In this document: piece after piece, positions 8,426 to 17,266 of the stretch
How positions within the stretch are numbered: the first letter of the stretch is position 1
Layout: every line of letters starts with the position of its first letter
Source of the DNA: Eubacteriales bacterium
GTDB lineage: Bacteria; Bacillota; Clostridia; Lachnospirales; Lachnospiraceae
Direction of reading: 5' to 3'
DNA length: 51,497 nucleotides
Assembly: GCA_030533385.1 (NCBI GenBank)
Contig: JAUNJG010000010.1
Coordinates: forward strand, 1 to 51,497
Notes under the pieces: generated by a model
What the model was told of the DNA's origin: nothing
Seen by the model: the letters and a program-made list of their open reading frames with translations, nothing else
Databases searched by the model: none
Position numbers and translations under genes: made by a program

Positions 8426-9493
8426 TTGTACCGTATTTTGATTATCGAGGATGAGGAACTGGAAAGGACTTCCATGAAGATTTTTCTTGAGGAAAACCTT
8501 TCGGAGGTGGACATTGTAGGAGAGGCAAAAAGTGGCTATGAGGCTGTGGAGATGATTGGAAGCCGGGATATCAACATGATTTTGGTGGACATCAACATCC
8601 CGGGCATCGACGGGATGGAGGTCATCAAGTATGCCAGGAAGAAGCTCCCACAGGCGGTCATTATCATCACTACGGCCTACGACGATTTCAACATTGCCCA
8701 CGAGGCGATCAAGCTGAAAGTGGATGACTTTTTGCTAAAGCCGATTCGCAAAGAGGTGCTTCTGGAGTCGGTCAAAGCGTTCTCTGAGAGGCTGGGGGAA
8801 GACCGTCAGACAGATAAGAGTAATAAATTGTTGTCAAAATTAGAGGCAGAGCTAAGAAAATGCTCTTATAAAGCCACTGTAGACATTTTAAGAGAGTACA
8901 TTGACCAGTTATATTTAGAATATCATGATGTGAATGTGATATCCAAAAGACTTCAGGATTTGGCAAAGATGGTTGTGCGGATTGCCGAGGAGTTAAACGT
9001 CAGCGACACTAACGAGCTTGTGATGCAGATGGAGAAATTAAAGATTAAATATCTCCTTTATAATAACAAGCATGATGCCTACAACGAGGTGGTGAAGATG
9101 ATGGACATCCTCTTTGACAAGATGAACATCAAGGGAAAGCTCTCCGACGGTGGAATGAAGTCCGTGATAGATTACATCGAGAGAAACCTGAAAAGAGGAA
9201 TCAGCCTGGAGGATGTCGCCAATCATGTAAATATCAGCACCTACTATCTGAGTAAGATTTTTAAGAAGGAGATGGGGGTGAACTTCATCACCTACGTCAC
9301 GGACCGGAAGATGGATCTGGCGAAGGAGATGCTTGTGAATACCGACATCCCGGTGCTGAACATTGCCTTGGATCTGGCGTACAACGAAGCAAATTATTTC
9401 AGCAAGGCTTTCAAAAAGAAAACCGGGTTGACGCCGTCTGAGTATAGAGAAACATACAGAATAAGAAAGGAGGAGGAAAATGAAACGGTTTAA
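8426..9493 (+). CDS. AraC-family response regulator of the Pdu locus
   Basis: A 355-residue regulator. Residues 1-120 are a receiver domain with acidic residues in IIEDEE, phospho-acceptor Asp55 (MILVDINIPG) and Lys in LLKPI. The middle (about 125-245) is a helical linker. Residues about 250-350 are an AraC/XylS double helix-turn-helix with the ISLEDVA...STYYLSKIFKK and NYFSKAFKKKTG signatures. It starts at TTG 8426 with AGGCGGTG upstream. Its 3' end overlaps pduQ by 14 bases, suggesting translational coupling. It pairs with the PocR kinase and probably activates the promoter region before pduA, where a -10 without a clear -35 is seen. This two-component layout differs from the single PocR activator of Salmonella and Listeria. 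Confidence 0.92.
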   Translation: MYRILIIEDEELERTSMKIFLEENLSEVDIVGEAKSGYEAVEMIGSRDINMILVDINIPGIDGMEVIKYARKKLPQAVIIITTAYDDFNIAHEAIKLKVDDFLLKPIRKEVLLESVKAFSERLGEDRQTDKSNKLLSKLEAELRKCSYKATVDILREYIDQLYLEYHDVNVISKRLQDLAKMVVRIAEELNVSDTNELVMQMEKLKIKYLLYNNKHDAYNEVVKMMDILFDKMNIKGKLSDGGMKSVIDYIERNLKRGISLEDVANHVNISTYYLSKIFKKEMGVNFITYVTDRKMDLAKEMLVNTDIPVLNIALDLAYNEANYFSKAFKKKTGLTPSEYRETYRIRKEEENETV

Positions 9494-10634
9494 GCTTTCC
9501 ACTGAAGTACTTTTCAGTGAGGATGCCATCAATGCGTTGCTTGACATTAAAGACGTGAACGCAGTTCTTATCACGGATAAGTTCATGGTGGATTCGGGGA
9601 TGGCTGATATGATCATCAAAAAGCTGTCGAACTGTAAGCAGGTTTCCGTGTTCAGCGAGGTGATACCCGATCCGCCGATGGATTTGATTGAGAGGGGAGT
9701 TGGATTCCTCGACGATAAAGACTGCGACGTTGTCGTTGCGCTGGGAGGAGGTTCTTCCATCGATGCGGCCAAAGCGATCGTCTACATGGCCAGAAAGATT
9801 GAACTTGCACAAAACCCGAACAGCATGAAGAGAATGAAGCTGATTGCGCTTCCGACTACCAGCGGAACCGGCTCTGAGGTGACCCAGTTTGCGGTGGTGA
9901 CAGATTCTAAGACGGGTGTGAAAATTCCTCTGATTGACGAGAGCCTGATGCCGGACATTGCCATTCTCGACCCGGAGCTGGTAAAATCAGCGCCGCCTTT
10001 TATCACTGCGGACACCGGCATGGACGTCATCACCCACGCCGTGGAGGCCTATGTGTCTGAGACGGCCAGCGACTGTTCTGACTGCCTGGCGGAGAAGGCC
10101 GTGGAGCTTGCCTTTGAGTATCTTCCGAGGGCGTATCGCAACGGGTATGACATCAAGGCGAGGGATAAGATGCACAGGGCATCTTGCCTGGCGGGCATGT
10201 CCTTTAGTCTCGTGAACCTGGGTCTCAACCACGGCATCGCCCACGCCCTTGGCGCAATCTTCCACATTCCTCATGGCAGAGCCAACGCTCTGGTGCTTCC
10301 GCATGTCATCTACTTTAATGCGGATATGGTGAGAGAAGCGGCAAAGCACAGCAATGATTCTGCGAAGAAGTATCAGAAGCTTGCCCGCATCATCGGCCTT
10401 CCGGCGTCCACGCCTAAGGTGGGTGTGTCCAATCTCATCGCGGAGATCAACCGCCTTTTGAAATACATGGATCGCCCGACCTGCATCACGGAATGTGGCG
10501 TCACTTTGGAGGAGTTTGAGGCGAACCGGGAAGAAATTATCCGCAGGGCGCTGGCGGATGCCTGCACCCAGGCCAACCCTAGAAAGGTGGCTGCGGAGGA
10601 TATTAACAAGATTTTGGACCACATTGCAAAATAG
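9480..10634 (+). CDS. pduQ: Iron-containing 1-propanol dehydrogenase
   Basis: Group III iron-dependent alcohol dehydrogenase of 384 residues. In Pdu loci it reduces propionaldehyde to 1-propanol and recycles NADH inside the microcompartment. The nucleotide-binding GGGSSIDAAK motif is near residues 89-98. The metal-site region GLNHGIAHALGAIFHIPHGRANALVLPH carries the conserved histidines. AGGAGG stands just before ATG 9480, inside the end of the response regulator gene. It is placed before the main operon promoter rather than at the 3' end as in Salmonella. Substrate assignment rests on context; the family also covers ethanol and butanol dehydrogenases. Confidence 0.9.
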   Translation: MKRFKLSTEVLFSEDAINALLDIKDVNAVLITDKFMVDSGMADMIIKKLSNCKQVSVFSEVIPDPPMDLIERGVGFLDDKDCDVVVALGGGSSIDAAKAIVYMARKIELAQNPNSMKRMKLIALPTTSGTGSEVTQFAVVTDSKTGVKIPLIDESLMPDIAILDPELVKSAPPFITADTGMDVITHAVEAYVSETASDCSDCLAEKAVELAFEYLPRAYRNGYDIKARDKMHRASCLAGMSFSLVNLGLNHGIAHALGAIFHIPHGRANALVLPHVIYFNADMVREAAKHSNDSAKKYQKLARIIGLPASTPKVGVSNLIAEINRLLKYMDRPTCITECGVTLEEFEANREEIIRRALADACTQANPRKVAAEDINKILDHIAK

Positions 10635-10857
10635 TTGAGGCCACCGGATGAATAGTTTGTCTTTGTCAAAAAAAGATGTCAACAAAGTATCATGTCGAAG
10701 AAAGGCCCGGATATTTGTATGTATTGAAAGCCTAAAATGTATAGTAGAACGCCAAGTAATTTTGTGAATACTGCTATATAATGATACTATCCTGTAAATC
10801 AACCAAAGGTAGTCTGTCCTACCCAGACAGGCAATAATTTTTATGAGGAGGTCAATT
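10635..10857 (+). promoter_or_regulatory. Regulatory region of the main pdu operon
   Basis: 223 non-coding bases precede pduA. A -10 TATAAT is at 10777-10782, but the matching -35 position (about 10754-10759, AAGTAA) is poor; a TTGTGA at 10762 is too close. An imperfect dyad CTTTGT (10661-10666) / ACAAAG (10682-10687) and repeated TGTC and GAAAGG/CC motifs lie upstream. A CTGTC/GACAG hairpin (10814-10830) sits in the leader. The pattern fits an activator-dependent promoter, presumably served by the AraC-type regulator. No cobalamin riboswitch was recognised. Confidence 0.55.
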
Positions 10858-11130
10858 ATGCAGAAAGAAGCTTTAGGAATGATTGAAACCAAAGGTTTGG
10901 TTGGAGCTATCGAAGCAGCCGATTCCATGGTAAAATCAGCGAACGTAACGCTGGTAGGATATGAAAAAATCGGGTCTGGCCTGGTTACCGTGATGGTCAG
11001 AGGAGACGTGGGAGCTGTGAAAGCGTCCGTCGATGCGGGTACGGTTGCTGCTGACAAAGTGGGTACTGTCGTATCCAGCCATGTAATCCCAAGACCACAC
11101 ACAGACGTAGAGAAGATTTTACCACAATAG
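10858..11130 (+). CDS. pduA: Microcompartment hexameric shell protein PduA/PduJ type
   Basis: A 90-residue single BMC domain protein that tiles the shell facets as hexamers. The pore loop KIGSGLVTV matches the PduA pore known to admit 1,2-propanediol. ATG 10858 is preceded by GAGGAGGT; an in-frame upstream ATG (10843) overlaps that ribosome site and is rejected. It is the first gene after the regulatory region. It is the only plain single-domain BMC-H protein in the locus, so PduA and PduJ roles may be shared by this one protein. Confidence 0.96.
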   Translation: MQKEALGMIETKGLVGAIEAADSMVKSANVTLVGYEKIGSGLVTVMVRGDVGAVKASVDAGTVAADKVGTVVSSHVIPRPHTDVEKILPQ

Positions 11131-11172
11131 TTTAGTCCCAGTCTAATCAATTATTAATGGAGGTATGATTCA

Positions 11173-11985
11173 ATGAAAGATGAAATGATGGCTAAAATCA
11201 TGGACGAAGTTATGAAAAAAATGGGCGGAACGGACGCACCTGCAGAAAGCATGGCTTGTGAGACTTCCAAAGGACTGAATGAGGACCTTTGCGGTTTGAC
11301 AGAATATGTCGGAACGGCGATGGGACATACCATTGGATTAGTGATTGCCAACCTTGATTACACCGTTCATGAATTACTGAAAATCGACCCGAAATATCGC
11401 TCCATCGGTATTATTTCTGACCGTGTTGGTGCAGGCCCACAGATTTTTGCTGCGGACGAGGCAGTGAAAGCGACAAACACGGAAGTAGTTCTCTGCGAGT
11501 GCCCTCGTGATACAGAAGGCGGCGCCGGACACGGATGCCTGATTGTATTTGGTGCTGAGGACGTATCCGATGCAAGAAGAGCCGTTGAAGTTGGCCTCAG
11601 CTTCGTTGAAAAACAGTTCGGTGACGTATACGGAAACTCTGCCGGACATCTGGAGTTCCAGTACACAGCCCGCGCTTCCTACTGCTTAGAAAAAGCATTC
11701 GGCGCTACCGTTGGAAAAGCGTTCGGTATCACCGTAGGCGCTCCTGCCGGTATCGGTATTGTACTTGCAGATACCGCTTCCAAGACTGCAACTATTGATC
11801 CTATTGCCATCGCTACACCAGGTAACGGCGGAACATCCTTCTCCAACGAGGTTAACTTCTTCTTTACCGGAGATTCAGGTGCTGTTAGACAGGCTATTAT
11901 CGGTGCGAGAGAAGTTGGAAAACAGCTGTTGAAAGCTTTAGAGCCGAACGAGCCGCTGGAATCCGCTACCTGCCCATATATCTAA
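11173..11985 (+). CDS. pduB: Microcompartment trimeric shell protein PduB
   Basis: A 270-residue tandem BMC-domain (BMC-T) protein. Residues about 38-145 and 150-260 are the two permuted BMC repeats, with the family segments HTIGLVIANLD and GAGPQIFAADEAVKATNTEV. The N-terminal 20 residues (MKDEMMAKIMDEVMKKMGG) form an amphipathic helix like the cargo-targeting peptides. In Salmonella the PduB N-terminus links shell to enzyme core. GGAGGT precedes ATG 11173. An internal Met27 could give a shorter PduB'-like form, but its ribosome site is weak. Confidence 0.95.
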   Translation: MKDEMMAKIMDEVMKKMGGTDAPAESMACETSKGLNEDLCGLTEYVGTAMGHTIGLVIANLDYTVHELLKIDPKYRSIGIISDRVGAGPQIFAADEAVKATNTEVVLCECPRDTEGGAGHGCLIVFGAEDVSDARRAVEVGLSFVEKQFGDVYGNSAGHLEFQYTARASYCLEKAFGATVGKAFGITVGAPAGIGIVLADTASKTATIDPIAIATPGNGGTSFSNEVNFFFTGDSGAVRQAIIGAREVGKQLLKALEPNEPLESATCPYI

Positions 11986-11991
11986 GAGAAG

Positions 11992-12112
11992 TTTCTGACA
12001 TAGCGCTCTGATTTGTATGGAACTGTCAGGGAAAAAGTTAACCGGATATCTGCACAGTCATAATGTTTGCGTTTAAAATGCAGATATCACGCTTCTGCCC
12101 CCGTGACAGAAG
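11992..12112 (+). other. Hairpin-rich spacer between pduB and pduC
   Basis: The 163-base gap holds three successive inverted repeats. CTGACA (11994-11999) pairs with TGTCAG (12024-12029). A perfect 10-bp stem GATATCTGCA (12045-12054) pairs with its complement at 12079-12088. CTTCTG (12092-12097) pairs with CAGAAG (12107-12112). None is followed by a T-run, so mRNA processing or stability control is likelier than termination. Confidence 0.55.
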
Positions 12113-12148
12113 ACAGATTATATTAAGGATTTGAGAGGTGTTGAGACC

Positions 12149-13813
12149 GTGAGAAGTAAACGTTTTGAATATTTAGATCAAAGACCTGTAAATCAGGATG
12201 GCTACGCTTTGGATTGGCCGGAAGTTGGTTTTATTGCGATGAACAGTCCGTTTGATCCGACTCCTTCCATCAAAATCGTGGATGGCGAAGTGGTGGAGAT
12301 GGATGGAAAATGCAAAGAAGATTTCGATATGCTGGATGCCTTCATCGCAAAATATGCCATTAACCTGGATTTCGCAGAGGAGGCCATGGCAAAAGATTCT
12401 CTGGAAATCGCCCGTATGCTTGTTGATATCAATGTCAACAGGAGCGAGTGCCTGAAATATACGACGGCAGTTACCCCTGCCAAGCTGGTTGAAATCGTTG
12501 GAAACCTGAACGTACTGGAATGTATGATGGGTATTACCAAAATGAGATGTAGATTAAAACCAGCAAACCAGTGTCACGTAACGAACGTAAAAGATAACAT
12601 GATTCAGATTGCAGCAGACGCAGCTGAGGCGGCTGTTCGTGGTTTCGCTGAGATGGAGACGACCGTAGGTATCGTGCGTTACGCTCCTTTCAACGCTTTG
12701 GCTATCATGTTAGGTGCTAACGTTGGACGTCCTGGTATCTTAACACAGTGTGCCGTAGAAGAGGCTACAGAGCTTGACCTTGGTATGAGAGGCTACACCG
12801 CATACGCTGAGACGGTTTCCGTATACGGAACTGAGGACGTATTCATGGATGGTGACGATACTCCATGGTCCAAAGCATTCCTTGCTTCCTGCTACGCTTC
12901 CCGTGGTGTTAAAATGAGATTTACATCCGGTACCGGTTCAGAAGTTCAGATGGGTATGGCAGAAGGAAAATCCATGCTTTATCTTGAGGCAAGATGTCTG
13001 GGTGTTACCCGTGGTGCCGGTGTTCAGGGAACTCAGAACGGTTCCGTATCCTGTATCGGTGTTCCTGCAGCTGTACCTGGCGGTATCCGTGCCGTTGCCT
13101 GCGAGAACTTAATTGCCGGTATGCTTGACCTTGAGAACGCTTCCTCCAATGACCAGACATTTACACATTCTGATCTTCGTAGAGTTGCCCGTTCCATTCC
13201 GCAGTTTATCCCGGGAACTGATTATATCTGCTCCGGATATTCTGCTACCCCTAACTATGACAATATGTTCGCCGGATCCAACTGGGATGCGGATGATTAT
13301 GATGACTGGGTAATCATCCAGCGTGACTTAAAGGTTGACGCAGGTCTTGTCCCAGCCACAGAAGATGAAGTTGTTGCTGCCCGTAACAAAGCGGCGAGAG
13401 CGATTCAGGCTATCTTCCGTGAATTAGGTTTACCTGAAATCACTGACGAAGAAGTCGAAGCCGGCACATACGCCCGCGGTTCCCAGGATATGCCGGACCG
13501 TGACGTTGTTGCCGACTTAAAGGCTGCTACAGAGATGCTTGAGCGCGGAGTGACAGGTCTTGACTTTGTAAAAGCTCTTTATAAGGCAGGATTTGAAGAT
13601 GTTGCAGAGTCCGTCTTCAACATCCAGAAGGCAAAAGTTGTTGGTGACTACTTACATACGGCATCCATGCTGGATGATAAGTTCCACGTAATTTCTGCCG
13701 TAAACAGCCCGAACTGTTACGAAGGACCTATGACCGGCTACCAGATTAGCCCAGAGCTTTGGGACAAACTGAGCAGAATCCGTACGGCTGTTGACCCGTC
13801 AAAGATTAATTAG
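12149..13813 (+). CDS. pduC: B12-dependent propanediol dehydratase, large subunit
   Basis: A 554-residue catalytic alpha subunit of coenzyme-B12-dependent diol dehydratase, converting 1,2-propanediol to propionaldehyde. It aligns by eye with Salmonella PduC over its whole length, beginning RSKRFE..RPVNQDG and including AHVTNVKDN-like, RYAPFNA, GRPG.LTQC, MRFTSG.GSEVQMG, SNDQTFTHSD and NYDNMFAGSN blocks. The start is GTG 12149 (MRSKRFEYL), matching the family start, with GAGAGGTG upstream; an earlier in-frame TTG at 12131 is not supported. Codon choice (GGT, CGT, GCT) looks like a highly expressed gene. Glycerol dehydratase activity cannot be excluded, but the length and context favour propanediol. 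Confidence 0.97.
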   Translation: MRSKRFEYLDQRPVNQDGYALDWPEVGFIAMNSPFDPTPSIKIVDGEVVEMDGKCKEDFDMLDAFIAKYAINLDFAEEAMAKDSLEIARMLVDINVNRSECLKYTTAVTPAKLVEIVGNLNVLECMMGITKMRCRLKPANQCHVTNVKDNMIQIAADAAEAAVRGFAEMETTVGIVRYAPFNALAIMLGANVGRPGILTQCAVEEATELDLGMRGYTAYAETVSVYGTEDVFMDGDDTPWSKAFLASCYASRGVKMRFTSGTGSEVQMGMAEGKSMLYLEARCLGVTRGAGVQGTQNGSVSCIGVPAAVPGGIRAVACENLIAGMLDLENASSNDQTFTHSDLRRVARSIPQFIPGTDYICSGYSATPNYDNMFAGSNWDADDYDDWVIIQRDLKVDAGLVPATEDEVVAARNKAARAIQAIFRELGLPEITDEEVEAGTYARGSQDMPDRDVVADLKAATEMLERGVTGLDFVKALYKAGFEDVAESVFNIQKAKVVGDYLHTASMLDDKFHVISAVNSPNCYEGPMTGYQISPELWDKLSRIRTAVDPSKIN

Positions 13814-13842
13814 TTAGTCTATTTTAAGGAAGGTGAACTATA

Positions 13843-14496
13843 ATGGCAATTGATGAAAAATTATTAAAAAGCGTTATCGCTGAAGTTCTGAAAGAAATGA
13901 ACGCTGCTTCCGACGCCCCAGTGGCAGCCGAAGAAGTTTCTGCATCGGAGGGTATGACCATCGCTGAAGTCGGGGATGCGCAAAAAGGTACGAACCCTAA
14001 CGAAGTGGTTCTTGGCGTAGCGCCTGCTTTCGGTGTTTCCCAGACCAAAAATATCGTTGGAATTCCTCATTCTGCCATCATCAAAGAGATCATGGCGGGT
14101 CTTGAGGAGGAAGGCGTTGCCTGCAGAATCGTAAAAGTTTACAGAACGTCTGACGTATCCTTCGTAGCTCATGATGCGGCAGAGTTATCCGGATCAGGCA
14201 TTGGTATCGGCATTCAGTCCAAAGGTACGACTGTCATTCATCAAAAAGACCTCCCACCGCTGTCCAATCTGGAGCTGTTTCCTCAGTGCCCTCTGATTGA
14301 CCTGGAGACCTACAGGTCCATTGGAAAGAACGCGGCTAAATATGCGAAAGGGGAGTCCCCAAACCCTGTGCCGGTAAGAAATGACCAGATGGCAAGACCG
14401 AAATACCAGGCTTTATCCGCTGTTTTGCACATCAAAGAGACAGAACACGCTGACAGAAATAAAGCTCCTAAAGCTCTCAAAGTAGAATTTAATTAA
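13843..14496 (+). CDS. pduD: Propanediol dehydratase, medium subunit
   Basis: A 217-residue beta subunit that helps bind adenosylcobalamin. The first 20 residues ([19 protein letters not shown]) are an amphipathic helix followed by an Ala/Glu-rich linker, the classic microcompartment targeting signal that also affects solubility. The core contains [40 protein letters not shown] and [17 protein letters not shown] blocks. AAGGAAGGTG precedes ATG 13843, 29 bases after pduC. Confidence 0.96.
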   Translation: MAIDEKLLKSVIAEVLKEMNAASDAPVAAEEVSASEGMTIAEVGDAQKGTNPNEVVLGVAPAFGVSQTKNIVGIPHSAIIKEIMAGLEEEGVACRIVKVYRTSDVSFVAHDAAELSGSGIGIGIQSKGTTVIHQKDLPPLSNLELFPQCPLIDLETYRSIGKNAAKYAKGESPNPVPVRNDQMARPKYQALSAVLHIKETEHADRNKAPKALKVEFN

Positions 14497-14508
14497 ACGG
14501 AGGTGTCA

Positions 14509-15012
14509 ATGGTGGATCAGGAATTATTAGTAAGACAGATTATGCAGGAAGTGCTTAAAAATATGCAGGGTTCTGCAGCTCAGGAAGCTTGTGAATGTGA
14601 AGAAAAAGTGACAGTTGCCGACTATCCTATCGGGGAGAAGAAACCGGAGTTAATCAAGAGTGCGTCGGGGAAATCTCTGGATGAATTGACCCTGGAGGGC
14701 GTCATTGACGGATCTTTGACGGCGAAGGATTTCCGTATCACGAAAGAGACCCTGGAACTTCAGGCTCAGGTTGCTGAATCCGCAGGACGTGGATTCTTCG
14801 CAGTGAATTTAAGAAGAGCCGGGGAGTTGATTCCGGTGCCGGATGAAAGATTGCTGGAGATTTACAATGCGCTTAGACCGTATCGTTCCACGAAGGCTGA
14901 GTTATATGCCATCGGCGATGAGCTGATTAACGAGTACGGCGCAACCGTAAGTGGAAACTTCGTAAAAGAAGCGGCTGACATTTACGAGAAACGTGGACGT
15001 TTAAAAAAATAA
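14509..15012 (+). CDS. pduE: Propanediol dehydratase, small subunit
   Basis: A 167-residue gamma subunit of diol dehydratase. It has an N-terminal helix (MVDQELLVRQIMQEVLKNM) like the PduD signal, then the core with the conserved LTLEGVIDG, RITKETLELQAQVAE.AGR and NL.RA.EL..VPDE.LL.IYNALRPYRS segments. GGAGG at 14499 serves ATG 14509; the in-frame GTG 14503 overlaps that site. It lies 12 bases after pduD. Confidence 0.96.
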   Translation: MVDQELLVRQIMQEVLKNMQGSAAQEACECEEKVTVADYPIGEKKPELIKSASGKSLDELTLEGVIDGSLTAKDFRITKETLELQAQVAESAGRGFFAVNLRRAGELIPVPDERLLEIYNALRPYRSTKAELYAIGDELINEYGATVSGNFVKEAADIYEKRGRLKK

Positions 15013-15042
15013 CAGTTGATTTGCTTCAACGGAGGTATAAAA

Positions 15043-16863
15043 GTGAAATTAGTTGCGGGCGTTGATATTGGCAATGCGACTACTGAGACTGCGGTTGCCA
15101 GAATCGATGGAAAACATGTGACGTTCCTTTCCAGCGGTATCACGGACACCACCGGAATCAAAGGAACGAAACAGAACATTCACGGTGTCTTTCAGTCACT
15201 GAAGACGGCCCTTGATAAGGTAGGACTTGACATCAGTGATTTGGATGAGGTTCGTGTAAACGAGGCGGCTCCCGTGATTGGGGATGTTGCGATGGAGACA
15301 ATCACCGAAACTATTATCACTGAGTCTACTATGATTGGACACAATCCCAATACCCCTGGCGGTATTGGGATTGGTGTTGGAGTATCCCAGATGATAGACC
15401 GTCTGGACAAGGTTGCATCTGGTACCGACGTGATAGTAGTAATTCCATCAAGAATTTCCTTTGAAGCTGCTGCAAAGATAATCAACCGGTATAATAAAAT
15501 ACTGAATATTACAGGTGCCATTGTCCAGCGCGATGATGGCGTTTTAATTAATAACCGTCTGGAGAAAAAGATTCCGATTGTTGATGAGGTCGGCATGGTA
15601 GATAAAGTTCCCCTCGGCATGCAATGTGCCGTGGAGGTGGCGTCCGTGGGCGGCGTGGTAGAAATTCTCTCCAACCCATATGGAATTGCCACTTTGTTTA
15701 AGTTGACTTCCGATGAGACGAAGCAGGTAGTCCCGATTGCCCGCGCGTTGATCGGAAATCGTTCGGCTGTCGTGATTAAGACTCCCGAGGGGGATGTCAA
15801 GGAACGGAGGATTCCTGCCGGCTCCATTGAGATTATCGGAAGAAAGAAAAAAGTGACGGTTGGTGTTGATGAAGGCGCTGAGAAGATGATGGATGCCGTC
15901 AACAATGTTGATGTGATTGAAGATATCAAAGGTGAGCCGGGAACCAATGCCGGCGGTATGCTTGAAAAAGTTCGTCAGGTGATGTCCAATCTTACCAATC
16001 AGCATCCAAGAGACATTAAGATTCAGGATTTGCTGGCGGTGGATACTTACAATCCACAGCAGGTAAAGGGTGGAATTGCCAATGAGTTTTCCATGGAAAG
16101 TGCCGTTGGAATTGCCGCCATGGTGAAGGCGGATCGCCTGCAGATGCAGATGATAGCCGAGGAGCTGACCGACAGATTAAAGATACCTGTCTATGTGGGC
16201 GGCGTGGAAGCCGATATGGCCATCAAGGGTGCTCTTACGACACCTGGAACCAACGTGCCGATCGCCATTGTTGACATGGGTGCGGGTTCGACGGATGCGT
16301 CTATCAAAAACAAACAGGGCGAGGTGAAGCTGGTTCACCTGGCAGGTGCCGGAAACATGGTTACTCTGCTGATTCAGTCAGAGTTGGGTCTGGAAGATTT
16401 CAATACTGCGGAAGAGATTAAGAAATATCCTCTTGCCAAGGTGGAGAGTCTGTTCCACATCCGTCATGAAGATGGAACTGTTCAGTTTTTTGAGGAGCCG
16501 CTGGATCCGAGTGTATTTGCGAAGGTTGTATTGGTAAAGGACGGTGGAGAGTTCGTACCGCTTGAAGGCTTCAGTTCACTTGAAAAAGTAAAATTAGTGC
16601 GGACCAATGCGAAGAAAAAGGTGTTTGTCACCAATGCCATTCGCTCGCTGGCAAAGGTCAGCCCGACGGGCAATGTGAGGGATATCGAGTTCGTAGTGTT
16701 GGTGGGAGGTTCGGCGCTGGATTTTGAAGTGCCAACTCTCGTGACTGATGCGTTATCACAATATAATATAGTAGCTGGCAGAGGAAACATCCGCGGGTGC
16801 GAGGGACCTCGCAACGCAGTGGCAACAGGACTTGCAATGTCGTGTGCGGATATAGGAGATTGA
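15043..16863 (+). CDS. pduG: Diol dehydratase reactivase, large ATPase subunit
   Basis: A 606-residue actin/Hsp70-fold ATPase that exchanges damaged cobalamin out of inactivated diol dehydratase. It opens with VAGVDIGNATTETAVA (phosphate-1 region) and carries IVDMGAGSTDAS and VLVGGSALDFEVP nucleotide-binding motifs in the second half. The start is GTG 15043, eight bases after GGAGGT; the frame is open to TTG 15016, but that would translate the ribosome site. The length is normal for DdrA/PduG. It sits two bases before pduH. Confidence 0.96.
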   Translation: MKLVAGVDIGNATTETAVARIDGKHVTFLSSGITDTTGIKGTKQNIHGVFQSLKTALDKVGLDISDLDEVRVNEAAPVIGDVAMETITETIITESTMIGHNPNTPGGIGIGVGVSQMIDRLDKVASGTDVIVVIPSRISFEAAAKIINRYNKILNITGAIVQRDDGVLINNRLEKKIPIVDEVGMVDKVPLGMQCAVEVASVGGVVEILSNPYGIATLFKLTSDETKQVVPIARALIGNRSAVVIKTPEGDVKERRIPAGSIEIIGRKKKVTVGVDEGAEKMMDAVNNVDVIEDIKGEPGTNAGGMLEKVRQVMSNLTNQHPRDIKIQDLLAVDTYNPQQVKGGIANEFSMESAVGIAAMVKADRLQMQMIAEELTDRLKIPVYVGGVEADMAIKGALTTPGTNVPIAIVDMGAGSTDASIKNKQGEVKLVHLAGAGNMVTLLIQSELGLEDFNTAEEIKKYPLAKVESLFHIRHEDGTVQFFEEPLDPSVFAKVVLVKDGGEFVPLEGFSSLEKVKLVRTNAKKKVFVTNAIRSLAKVSPTGNVRDIEFVVLVGGSALDFEVPTLVTDALSQYNIVAGRGNIRGCEGPRNAVATGLAMSCADIGD

Positions 16864-16865
16864 GT

Positions 16866-17228
16866 ATGGAAGAAAGTAAGGCAGGAGTAAATACAAGACC
16901 TTCAATAAAAGTGTTTTATGACTGTGATCATCTTTCTTTGTCTGATTTTATCGGCGTACTCCTCGGTATCGAGGAGGAAGGAATCCCCTATGACCTTCAG
17001 GCAGAGCATAGTGCAGATGTTTTGAAACTTGCACGCAATGCCAGCTTGGATTCAAGATTAGGGGTGGGCGTTGGAATTAGCAAAGAAGGCATAGTTCTTC
17101 AGTATGAAAAGCTAGATGAGGCGGCCCCTCTTTTTAGGATTAAATTCTATCAGACAGACCAGTTCAGAAATATCGGTTCCAATGCGGCAAGACTTGTCAA
17201 AAAGATGCCGTTCCGTTCTCTGGATTAG
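16866..17228 (+). CDS. pduH: Diol dehydratase reactivase, small subunit
   Basis: A 120-residue partner of PduG with a fold like the dehydratase beta subunit. The conserved run from VLLGIEEEGIPY through LGVGVGI and FR.IGSNAARLVK is visible. ATG 16866 follows the pduG stop by two bases, with AGGAG in the end of pduG. A longer open frame to 16797 lies inside pduG and is not needed. Confidence 0.94.
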   Translation: MEESKAGVNTRPSIKVFYDCDHLSLSDFIGVLLGIEEEGIPYDLQAEHSADVLKLARNASLDSRLGVGVGISKEGIVLQYEKLDEAAPLFRIKFYQTDQFRNIGSNAARLVKKMPFRSLD

Positions 17229-17266
17229 TCAAAAATCATAAATCGAAAAGGTAAGGAGGTGTAAAG

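Noticed and set aside
10762-10782. TTGTGA plus TATAAT as a standard promoter
   Set aside because: The spacer is only nine bases, too short for a sigma-70 type promoter.
10635-10857. Cobalamin riboswitch before pduA or in other gaps
   Set aside because: No B12-box or GCCACTG-type core was found in the gaps at 6170-6436, 10635-10857, 12000-12148, 24505-24845 or 28823-29035.
11173-11280. Internal start giving a PduB' isoform
   Set aside because: Met27 exists but has no convincing ribosome site, so an isoform is not claimed.
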